A stretch of DNA of 8,651 nucleotides from Nitrospinota bacterium (GTDB lineage Bacteria > Nitrospinota_A > UBA7883 > JACRLM01): NCBI GenBank assembly GCA_015231995.1, contig JADGAO010000142.1:1-8651 (forward strand), written 5' to 3'. Position numbers and translations under genes: made by a program. This document shows positions 1-6,500 of this stretch, piece after piece. Every line of letters starts with the position of its first letter. Position 1 is the stretch's first letter. Below the pieces are notes generated by a model. The model was given only the letters and a program-made list of their open reading frames with translations. It was not told where the DNA came from and did not search any database.

Positions 1-91
1 TTCTGAACGAAGCGTAGCGAAGTGAAGAATCTATCTAAAGAACAATTTGTTCTACCTTGATCCTTCGGTCGCAGGCTCCCTCAGGATGACA
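1..91. repeat. Intergenic palindromic repeat, copy A
   Basis: The left arm (1-35) runs from TTCTGA through four CGAAG-like pentamers (CGAAG, CGTAG, CGAAG, TGAAG; 8-27) to AATCTATC. The right arm (59-91) is a diverged inverted copy, reading GATCCTTC at its inner end and TCAGGATGACA at its outer end. Between them lies a perfect 7-bp inverted repeat with one central base (AGAACAA at 39-45, TTGTTCT at 47-53), so the whole unit is a nested palindrome. The left arm may start before the window. The ends and the pentamer core match copy B at 2996-3069. No open reading frame is associated with it, which fits a short non-coding REP/MITE-like element. The family assignment is inferred from structure alone. 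Confidence 0.7.
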
Positions 92-176
92 AAATATCGA
101 AATCGTTTGGTTATGCAAAGTTCTCTTAATCAGCGCATCTCTCCCTCTATTCCAAACGTCCCTGCTGGAAATGAAA

Positions 177-223
177 TATAATAAATATAGCAATGTAGCC
201 GCATAATTTATTCGAACGAGGAG
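177..223 (+). promoter_or_regulatory. Candidate -10 box and ribosome binding site for the slipin gene
   Basis: A perfect TATAAT lies at 177-182 in an AT-rich stretch, and a GAGGAG Shine-Dalgarno sequence lies at 218-223, six bases before the ATG at 230. I see no convincing -35 box at 16-18 bp upstream of the TATAAT, so the promoter call rests mostly on the -10 box. The Shine-Dalgarno sequence is clear and supports the chosen start. Confidence 0.45.
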
Positions 224-229
224 TTCGCC

Positions 230-1000
230 ATGATCGGTTTATTTCCAGTTTTAGTCGCCCTCCTTCTGGTTGTTTTCGCCTCCATGCGCATCCTCAACGA
301 ATACGAGCGCGGCGTGGTCTTCCGTCTTGGACGGTTTTACATGGTCAAGGGGCCGGGCCTTCGCATAGTGTGGCCGATGATAGACCGGATGGTTAAAGTC
401 TCGCTGAGGCTTGTGGCGATGGATGTGCCGCCGCAGGACGTTATCACAAAAGACAACGTGTCGGTCAAGGTCAACGCCGTCGTTTACTTCAAAGTGGTCG
501 AGGCGGAAAAAGCCGTCATACAGGTGGAGGACTACATCTACCTCACCGCGCAACAGGCCCAGACCGCCCTGCGCTCATTATTGGGCCAGGTGGAGCTAGA
601 CGAGCTATTGGCCGGGCGGGAAAAACTCAACCACGAGATGCAGACTCTACTGGACAAACGCACCGACCCGTGGGGAATAAAGGTTAGCAACGTGGAGATA
701 AAGCACGTTGACCTGCCTGTGGAGATGCAAAGGGCCATGGCCAAGCAGGCCGAGGCCGAAAGGGAGAGGCGGGCGAAGATCATCAACTCCGAGGGCGAAT
801 TCCAGGCCGCGCAAAAACTGGCCGAAGCCGCCGAGATAATAGATAAACACCCGGCGGCGTTGACGCTCCGTTATTTGCAGACGTTGCGGGAGATGTCCTC
901 GGAACACACAACCAACACGATAATCCCGCTTCCGATGGATTTCCTGCGGCCTTTCCTTGCGATGGTCAACAGGTCGTCCGGCGGCGTGCCGAAGGAGTGA
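230..1000 (+). CDS. Slipin / stomatin-like SPFH (band 7) membrane protein
   Basis: A 256-aa protein of the prokaryotic stomatin (slipin) family: membrane-anchored scaffold proteins that form large oligomers and are linked to membrane microdomains and to NfeD-type proteases. An N-terminal hydrophobic segment (about residues 2-19) is followed at once by the family hallmark NEYERGVVFRLGR (23-35) and GPGLRIVWP (41-49), then the SPFH core with DVPPQDVITKDNVSVKVNAVVYF (65-87). A charged, Ala/Glu-rich helix (about 165-205, including AKQAEAERERRAKII) is the usual coiled-coil oligomerisation region. The tail TIIPLPMDFLRPF (230-242) is also typical. Length is normal for the family. The ATG is preceded by GAGGAG at a six-base distance. 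Slipins often sit beside an nfeD gene, but none is visible here: the upstream side is a non-coding repeat and the downstream neighbour is rplU. It is therefore probably transcribed alone. The family call is secure; the client or partner is unknown. Confidence 0.93.
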   Translation: MIGLFPVLVALLLVVFASMRILNEYERGVVFRLGRFYMVKGPGLRIVWPMIDRMVKVSLRLVAMDVPPQDVITKDNVSVKVNAVVYFKVVEAEKAVIQVEDYIYLTAQQAQTALRSLLGQVELDELLAGREKLNHEMQTLLDKRTDPWGIKVSNVEIKHVDLPVEMQRAMAKQAEAERERRAKIINSEGEFQAAQKLAEAAEIIDKHPAALTLRYLQTLREMSSEHTTNTIIPLPMDFLRPFLAMVNRSSGGVPKE

Positions 1001-1164
1001 TCAGGCTCTGATCCCGAATTTGAAAATGGTGAGTCTTTGGCTGTGTTAATAATTTCAAGTGGTTGTCTGGACTAGTCGCCCCGATTGGGAGGCGGTGAAA
1101 GTGCGTGGACGGTTTGGCGTTTTCAGTACGGCAAAAACAATTAACCGGAAAACAAAAGGAGTTC

Positions 1165-1192
1165 TTGCAAATAATAAAAAAACCGGTAAAAT
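1165..1192 (+). promoter_or_regulatory. Candidate sigma-70 promoter for rplU-rpmA
   Basis: TTGCAA at 1165-1170 (4 of 6 consensus bases) is separated by 16 bp from TAAAAT at 1187-1192 (5 of 6), in a markedly AT-rich part of the 250-bp gap between the slipin gene and rplU. The hexanucleotide AACCGG followed by an A-rich run occurs at 1143 and again at 1181, which could be chance. Transcription starting near 1199 would give a leader of about 50 nt. This is the best match I found by eye; other starts in the gap are possible. Confidence 0.45.
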
Positions 1193-1209
1193 TAACTCTT
1201 TTAAATAAA

Positions 1210-1234
1210 CTTAGCTTTAGGCTAGGCGTTTTTT
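1210..1234 (+). promoter_or_regulatory. Candidate attenuator-like hairpin in the rplU leader
   Basis: CTTAGC (1210-1215) can pair with GCTAGG (1221-1226) over a five-base loop, giving a 6-bp stem with one G-U pair. Two bases later comes a run of six T (1229-1234). The layout is that of a weak intrinsic terminator placed just before the Shine-Dalgarno sequence GGAGGTG (1237-1243) of rplU. L21 and other ribosomal protein genes are autoregulated through leader RNA in several bacteria, so transcription attenuation is plausible. The stem is short and could be coincidental. Confidence 0.3.
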
Positions 1235-1250
1235 GCGGAGGTGGTTTTAA

Positions 1251-1559
1251 ATGATCGCGGTTTTGAAAACCGGTGGCAAACAGTACAGCGTCACCGAGGG
1301 AGACGAGATAGTCGTCGAGAAGATAGACGCCAACGTGGGCGATTCCATAGAGCTGGCCGAAGTGCTTATGACAATCGATGGCGAAAAGGTCACCGTGGGC
1401 AGGCCGCTTGTTGACGGCAAAAAAGTTACCGCCCAGATAGTGCGTCAGGCGCGTGGGCCGAAGATCATCATCATGAAGCATAGGCGCAGGCACGATTACC
1501 GCCTTAAAAAAGGCCACAGGCAGGATGAGACGACCATCAAGATAGTTTCGATCAACTAA
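1251..1559 (+). CDS. rplU: 50S ribosomal protein L21
   Basis: A 102-aa protein matching bacterial L21, which binds 23S rRNA in the large ribosomal subunit near L20. The N-terminal strand AVLKTGGKQYSV (3-14) and the basic C-terminal signature IIIMKHRRRHDYRLKKGHRQ (72-91) are both intact, and the length is that of the family. The ATG has a strong Shine-Dalgarno sequence, GGAGGTG, seven bases upstream. It is first in the conserved rplU-rpmA-obgE order, with rpmA beginning 25 bp after the TAA stop, so the two ribosomal genes are almost certainly cotranscribed. Confidence 0.98.
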   Translation: MIAVLKTGGKQYSVTEGDEIVVEKIDANVGDSIELAEVLMTIDGEKVTVGRPLVDGKKVTAQIVRQARGPKIIIMKHRRRHDYRLKKGHRQDETTIKIVSIN

Positions 1560-1584
1560 AGGCTGGAAACGAGGAGTTTGACAG

Positions 1585-1854
1585 ATGGCTCATAAAAAAG
1601 GACAAGGTTCGACATCCAACGGACGCGACTCTGCGGGACGCAGGCTCGGGGTCAAAAGGTACGCGGGCCAGGAGATAAACGCAGGCACCATTATCGTCCG
1701 CCAGCGCGGCACGAATTTCTTCCCGGGCCGCAACTCCGGCATGGGGAAAGACCACACGATTTTCGCGCTCGTTGACGGCGTGGTGAAGTTCACGCAGGGC
1801 GGCCCGAAGAACCGCAGGTTCGTGGTTGTGGAGCCTATCTCCGTAGACAACTGA
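1585..1854 (+). CDS. rpmA: 50S ribosomal protein L27
   Basis: An 89-aa protein matching bacterial L27, whose flexible N-terminus reaches toward the peptidyl transferase centre and helps position tRNA. The N-terminus MAHKKGQGSTSNGRDS and the signature GTIIVRQRGTNFFPG (34-48) are clear. It starts directly at MAHKK. It therefore lacks the N-terminal extension that Firmicutes L27 carries and that the Prp protease removes. No prp-like gene sits between rplU and rpmA, which agrees. GAGGAG at 1571-1576 gives an eight-base spacing to the ATG. It is followed by a strong terminator. Confidence 0.98.
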   Translation: MAHKKGQGSTSNGRDSAGRRLGVKRYAGQEINAGTIIVRQRGTNFFPGRNSGMGKDHTIFALVDGVVKFTQGGPKNRRFVVVEPISVDN

Positions 1855-1872
1855 ACAGTCAGGCAAAACAGG

Positions 1873-1908
1873 CCGCCTCGCCAATTACCCTGGCGGGGCG
1901 GTTTTTTT
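1873..1908 (+). terminator. Intrinsic terminator after rpmA
   Basis: CCGCCTCGCC (1873-1882) pairs with GGCGGGGCGG (1892-1901) as a continuous 10-bp stem containing one T-G pair and a nine-base loop. Seven T follow immediately (1902-1908). This is a textbook Rho-independent terminator on the + strand, ending the rplU-rpmA message just before obgE. The stem is nearly symmetrical, but on the opposite strand no T-run of similar length follows it. Confidence 0.9.
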
Positions 1909-1924
1909 ATTTTCAGGCGAAGAG

Positions 1925-2986
1925 ATGACCGATTTTATTGACCGCGCAAAAATTGAGATCCGCGCCGGAAGCGGCGGAAACGGCTCCATCAACTTCCGCA
2001 GGGAGAAGTTCGCCCCGATGGGCGGCCCGGATGGAGGCGATGGCGGCAATGGCGGGTCTGTTATTTTCGTCGCAGACCACAACCTCGGCACTCTTCTGGA
2101 CTTCACGTTCCAGCGCATATTCCTTGCGGAAAACGGCGAGAAGGGCCAGCGCAAAAAGATGAGCGGCAAATCGGGCGACGACCTGATACTGCGCCTCCCC
2201 GTCGGCTCCATGATTTACGACCAGGAGACCGGCGACCTTATAGCCGACATGGACGCGGACGGGAAAACCCTGATGGCCGCCAAAGGCGGGAACGGTGGGT
2301 GGGGCAACGTCCATTTCAAATCGTCGGTCAACCAGGCCCCGCGCAGGGCCAACCCCGGCCAGCCTGGCGAATGCAAAAAACTCCTGCTGGAGCTAAAACT
2401 CATCGCCGACGTGGGAATAGCCGGTTATCCGAACGCAGGCAAATCCACGCTCATCTCGCGCATCTCCGCCGCAAGGCCCAAAATCGCCGATTACCCCTTC
2501 ACCACGCTCACGCCCAACCTCGGCGTGGTGCAGTGGGACGAGGGCAAGACATACGTCGTCGCCGACGTGCCGGGATTGATCGAAGGAGCCTCGGAGGGCA
2601 AGGGGTTGGGTTACCAGTTCCTCCGGCACCTTGAACGCACGAAACTGATACTCCATCTCATAGACCCATCCGCCCACGAGCCGGAGAGAAGCCCGCTTGC
2701 CGACTACCACGTTATCAACCGCGAGTTGTCGGTCTATTCACCAGAGCTTGCAGGCAAACCGCAGATAGTCGTCATCAACAAAGCCGACGCCATCGGCGAC
2801 GAGGACGACGCCAATCGTGTGGCCCGGGAACTATCGGAGCAAATCGGCGCGGACGTTCATGTCATAAGCGCAGTTACGGGGTATGGAATCGAGAAGCTTG
2901 TGACATTCCTCGGCGCGAAGCTTTTGGAGATGAAAAAAGCGGCGGAGGCGGAAGCGGCGGCTACGGCGGACGAGCAGATTTCCTGA
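1925..2986 (+). CDS. obgE: Obg-family GTPase (ObgE/CgtA)
   Basis: A 353-aa GTPase that associates with the 50S subunit and acts in large-subunit assembly and stress responses. The glycine-rich Obg fold occupies about residues 1-158 (GSGGNGSINFRREKF; GGPDGGDGGNGG; KGGNGGWGN). The G domain follows with all motifs intact: G1 GYPNAGKS (167-174), G2 region DYPFTTLTPN (189-198), G3 DVPG (214-217) in DVPGLIEGA, G4 NKAD (285-288) and G5 SAVTG (315-319). There is no C-terminal OCT domain; the protein ends in a short Ala/Glu-rich tail (about 338-353). The ATG lies 16 bp past the T-run of the rpmA terminator and has only a weak AGGCGAAGAG-type ribosome site. Its position beside rpmA is conserved in many bacteria, but here expression must come from read-through or from a promoter inside or around rpmA that I cannot identify. 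Confidence 0.97.
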   Translation: MTDFIDRAKIEIRAGSGGNGSINFRREKFAPMGGPDGGDGGNGGSVIFVADHNLGTLLDFTFQRIFLAENGEKGQRKKMSGKSGDDLILRLPVGSMIYDQETGDLIADMDADGKTLMAAKGGNGGWGNVHFKSSVNQAPRRANPGQPGECKKLLLELKLIADVGIAGYPNAGKSTLISRISAARPKIADYPFTTLTPNLGVVQWDEGKTYVVADVPGLIEGASEGKGLGYQFLRHLERTKLILHLIDPSAHEPERSPLADYHVINRELSVYSPELAGKPQIVVINKADAIGDEDDANRVARELSEQIGADVHVISAVTGYGIEKLVTFLGAKLLEMKKAAEAEAAATADEQIS

Positions 2987-2995
2987 GTTTTTTCG

Positions 2996-3069
2996 AGATT
3001 CTTCATTGCGCTTTGCTCCATTCAGAATGACAAATAAGCGACAGTCATTCTGAGCGAAGCGAAGAATCT
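2996..3069. repeat. Intergenic palindromic repeat, copy B, possible bidirectional hairpin
   Basis: The left arm (2996-3031, AGATTCTTC to AGAATGAC) and the right arm (3044-3069, GTCATTCTGAG to GAAGAATCT) are inverted copies around a 12-base loop. Once two five-base insertions in the left arm (ATTGC and CATTC) are allowed for, the remaining 26 positions pair with a single mismatch. The right arm has two CGAAG pentamers between its conserved ends; the left arm has the equivalent of four diverged ones. The arm order is opposite to copy A: here the GTCATTC ends face inward. It begins 9 bp after the obgE stop, between two convergent genes, so the folded RNA could limit transcription from either side, although no clear T-run follows it. 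Confidence 0.75.
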
Positions 3070-3153
3070 ATCCTCAACTTCAGAATTTGGTTAAAATTCG
3101 TGGGACATTACCACCAAGCCTGAGGCCAGTGGGAGGGCTTAAAAGTTTGGGGA

Positions 3154-3477
3154 TCAGTGAAGTCTCATGATAGCGGCCAAGGCGGCTATCGCGGCGGCGA
3201 TCATGCCGCCCATCCTTATCGTGAGGCGATATTCAAGTTGCTCGATCCGGTGATTGAATTTTTCTTCGAGCGTATCAATCCGGTGATTAACTTTTTCTTC
3301 AAGCGTGCCAATCCGGTGATTAACTTTTTCTAAGGTAAGATCAAAATGTTCCTTTGTGACAACATTTTCACTTACAGCTTTGGACAAAGCTTTCGCCTGC
3401 GCCTCCGCCTGCTGTTCCGGCACACCGGCGGCTCTCAGTTCCTTGACGTATTCCAGCGTATCCACAACGTTTCCCAT
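3154..3477 (-). CDS. Small coiled-coil membrane protein, DUF1640-like
   Basis: A 107-aa protein of unknown function. The N-terminus (DTLEYVKELRAAGVPEQQAEAQAKALSKAV, 6-35, then VTKEHFD) looks like the DUF1640/coiled-coil family found in many bacteria, where a short helix leads into a variable coiled coil and a C-terminal membrane helix. I recognise it by pattern only. Residues 51-83 are three consecutive 11-residue repeats built on NHRIxxLE (KVNHRIGTLEE, KVNHRIDTLEE, KFNHRIEQLEY), which should form a hendecad coiled coil. Residues 89-105 (MGGMIAAAIAALAAIM) are a hydrophobic membrane anchor. There is no recognisable Shine-Dalgarno sequence, but a good promoter ends six bases before the ATG, suggesting a leaderless message. 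It lies 86 bp downstream of the RND gene on the same strand and may be expressed independently of it. Chromosomal context gives no function. Confidence 0.82.
   Translation of the reverse strand: MGNVVDTLEYVKELRAAGVPEQQAEAQAKALSKAVSENVVTKEHFDLTLEKVNHRIGTLEEKVNHRIDTLEEKFNHRIEQLEYRLTIRMGGMIAAAIAALAAIMRLH
3245..3343 (-). repeat. Three in-frame 33-bp tandem repeats
   Basis: Units at 3245-3277, 3278-3310 and 3311-3343 all begin ATCCGGTGATT on the + strand. Units 1 and 2 match at 28 of 33 positions. Units 2 and 3 are identical for the first 21 bases and then diverge. Each unit encodes 11 residues of the coiled coil in the overlapping gene, so adding or losing a unit would keep the frame and change coiled-coil length. 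Confidence 0.85.
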
Positions 3478-3483
3478 ATACGG

Positions 3484-3512
3484 AATCTATCGCGTTTCGT
3501 TTAGCATGTCAA
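3484..3512 (-). promoter_or_regulatory. Sigma-70-type promoter for the small coiled-coil gene
   Basis: Read on the - strand, a perfect TTGACA (3512-3507) is followed after exactly 17 bp by TAGATT (3489-3484; 4 of 6 consensus bases). The -10 box ends six bases before the ATG at 3477, so the expected start point of transcription falls on or next to the A of the start codon. That would make a leaderless mRNA, which agrees with the absence of a Shine-Dalgarno sequence. Confidence 0.6.
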
Positions 3513-3563
3513 ATATGAGCGGCCTTCCGGCTGGCTTGGGTTATTCCCCTTGCCCCCCAACCC

Positions 3564-6500
3564 TCAAACCTCCTGAGCCTTCCCTTTCGCCGATCCGTCG
3601 TGGGTGAGCGACGATCCGGTTATTTTCACCATCATCGAATCCAGCAGTGAATACAACACCGGCACCACAACGAGCGTAAGCGCCGTCGCAAAACCCATCC
3701 CGAACACGATAGCGTCCGCCATCGGGCCCCAGAACTGGCTGGAGTCGGAACCCATCGTAAACTTCCATTTGTTGAAATCGAAGTTGACCCCCAACGCCAT
3801 CGGTATCACGCCGAGGATGGTTGTTATCGCCGTCAACAACACCGGGCGCAGGCGCGTCAACCCGGCGGTGATGATGGCGTCGAGCTTCTCGAATCCCTCT
3901 TCCCTCAGCTTTATCGTGTAGTCGAGCAGGACTATCGCGTTGCACACAACCACCCCGGCCAGGCTCACCACGCCGATTCCCGTCATTATCACGCCGAACG
4001 GCGTGCCGGTGACAAGAAGCCCGATGAGCACCCCGATGATGGACAGCGCCACCGACGTCAGTATCACAAGCGGCGTAATGACGGAGTTGAACTCCAGTAT
4101 GAGAGTGAGGCCGATGAGGAACAGGGCGGCCATGAAAGCCTTCAGCAAGAAGAATTCCGCCTCTTTCTGCTCCTTGTTCTCGCCCGTATAGCTTACCCGC
4201 GACCCATCGGGAATGTTCACATTGTCTGCGACCGCTTTTTTTGCCCGTTCTAGCGTTTCCTGCGCGTTGAATCCCGCCGCCACTTTCGCGGAGACGCTCA
4301 CCACGCGCACCTGGTCTTTGTGCAGTATGTCGGAGAAACCCGACGCCGTGTCCATCGTGGCCACGGACGAAAGCGGAATCTCTTTCCCCTCGTGCCGGAT
4401 GAAATAACCGGATAGTTTGTCGAAACTGTCGCGTCGGTCTTTTTTGTACCTCACGCGGATGTCATACTCGTCTTTGCCCTCGCGGTATGTGGATGCCTTG
4501 TTGCCGTAAATGGCCCCACGGATGGCTCCCGATATGTCCACGGTGGACAGGCCGTAATTTGCCGCCCTCTCGCGGTCTATATCAATCCTCATCTCCGGCA
4601 TACCGGCGGAATAGTCGCTCTCCACGTCAACCACTCCGGGAACCTTGGCTATCACATCTTCTATCTGATGGCTGAGGTCGGCGAGCACAGGATACTCGTC
4701 GCCGGATATCTCCATGCGGATGGGCGGGCCGACGGGTGGCCCCATGTTCTCCTGCTCCACCTTCACCTTCGCGCCGACTATCGAGTCCGTCGCCGCTTTG
4801 CGTATCTCGTCTTTGATGAGGCGTGTGGAACGGGTGCGCTCTTCCCTGTCTATAAAGTCAACGGCGATTCTGGCCTTATGCCCCGGCCCGGCCTCGCCCA
4901 TGCCGCCGAAGTCGAACATGCCGGTGGAAACGCCCACGTTGGCGACGTACATCTCCGTCTCGCGGTATTTTTTAACGATCCCCTCGACCTTCTCGGCCAG
5001 CTTGTCGGTCACTTCCACCCTCGTCCCGGCGGGAGCCTCCAGATCGACGAAAATCTTCCGTGGGTCTCCGGCTGGGAAAAACTCCACGCCGTGATTGAAC
5101 CTGCCATATACCGCCATGACGACGACAAGCAGTCCAAACGACACGCCCAGCGTGGCCAATCTGTGTTTCAGGGCCAGCGCCAGCAGAGCCTTGTACCATC
5201 GAAGTAGCGGGGGCAGTTCCGCGTCGGTGCGTTCGGATACTTTCTTCCTGTGGCCTTTCACTCGCAATAGAGTGGCGCACATGGTTGGGTTTATCACGAT
5301 GGCCACGAAGAAAGAGGCCACCAGCGCGATGATGACCGTATAGGGGATGTAGGCCATGAACTCGCCCATTATCCCCGGCCAGAACATGATGGGGGCGAAC
5401 CCGCATATCGTGGTCAACGTGGAGGTGAGCACCGGCGTCATCACCTCGCTCGTTCCGGCCAGCGCCGCCGCTTTGGGCGAAAGCCCCTCCTGCGCGTGGC
5501 GGAAAATATTTTCCACAACCACGATGGCGTCGTCCACGAGCCTGCCGAGCACGAGGATTATGGAGAAGAGCACGACCATGTTGAGCGTTATTCCCGACGC
5601 GTACAGGATCGAGAACATGATGAAGAGCGAAAACGGAATCGCAAGCGACACGAACACCGCCGCCCGCAGGCCCAGCGCGAAAAAGAGAGTGATGACCACG
5701 AGTATCACGCCGGTGATGACGTGGTTGCCCAGGTCGCTCAAAAATGTGCGGGTGTCTTTGCTCTGGTCGGCGGTGATGGTTATCTGCGTGGCGCGGGGCA
5801 TACGGGGAGTCTCCCGCTGGACAAGCTCTTTGACCGCATCGGCCACTTCTATGATGTTCTCGCCGGAGCGTTTTATCACCGACAGGCTTATGCACGGCGA
5901 CTCGTTGAGCCTCGCATACGAGCCGACATCCTTGAACCCGAACTTTACGTCCGCCACGTCGCGGATATAAACCGGCCTTCCGGCGATCGAGCGGACGACG
6001 AGGTTTTTTATTATTTTCGTGTCCTCGAACTCCCCCGGAGCGCGCACGAGATACTTGTAATCGCCGATATCTATGGAGCCGCCGGGGATGGTGACGTTCT
6101 CCTTGGAGATGGCGTCCTCGACGTCTTTCAAGCCCAGGCCGTAGTAACGCAACCGCTCCGGGTCCACATCCACTTGCACTTCCCGCTCCAACCCTCCGGT
6201 GAGCCGCACCTCCAGCACGCCGGAAACCTGCTCCAACTTGTCCTTGAGGTCTTCGGCCACCTTCTTGAGACGGGCGAGGCCGTACTTGCCGGAGATGTTG
6301 ACGATCATGATGGGGAAGTTGGAGAAGTTGATCTCCGTGATGACCGGGTCCTCCGCGTCCCTGGGCAGTTTGGGACGGGCGTTGTTCACCTTGTCGCGGG
6401 TTTTCTGAAGAGCCGTGTTGATGTTCATTGACGGCTCGAACTCCACCGAGATCACCGAAACGCTCTCTTTGGACGACGAGCGCATCTCTTTTATGTTCTC

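Noticed and set aside
999..1013. Perfect 6-bp inverted repeat GATCAG/CTGATC at the slipin stop codon, as a terminator
   Set aside because: The stem is short, has a three-base loop and is not followed by a T-run. Chance is a sufficient explanation.
966..1517. 183-codon open frame on the - strand opposite rplU and its leader
   Set aside because: It lies mostly antisense to rplU and the AT-rich leader and has no recognisable domain. Its composition follows the reverse complement of rplU, so it is a shadow frame.
3245..3343. Regular 33-bp repeats considered as a CRISPR array
   Set aside because: The units are contiguous with no unique spacers, lie in frame within a protein gene, and encode a coiled-coil hendecad.
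3518..3536. GNRA-capped imperfect hairpin after the RND gene, as its terminator
   Set aside because: Pairing is interrupted and no T-run follows on the - strand. It is too weak to call as a terminator.
3356..3607. 83-codon open frame on the + strand overlapping the coiled-coil gene and its promoter
   Set aside because: It has no ribosome site or recognisable domain and is antisense to a gene with clear internal repeats and a promoter.
5496..6431. 311-codon open frame on the + strand inside the RND gene
   Set aside because: It is fully antisense to a well-conserved RND permease. The translation is rich in His/Asp/Glu/Arg as expected for a complement of GC-rich coding DNA, with no motif. The similar long frames at 4668-5207 (+) and 4972-5895 (-) are rejected for the same reason.
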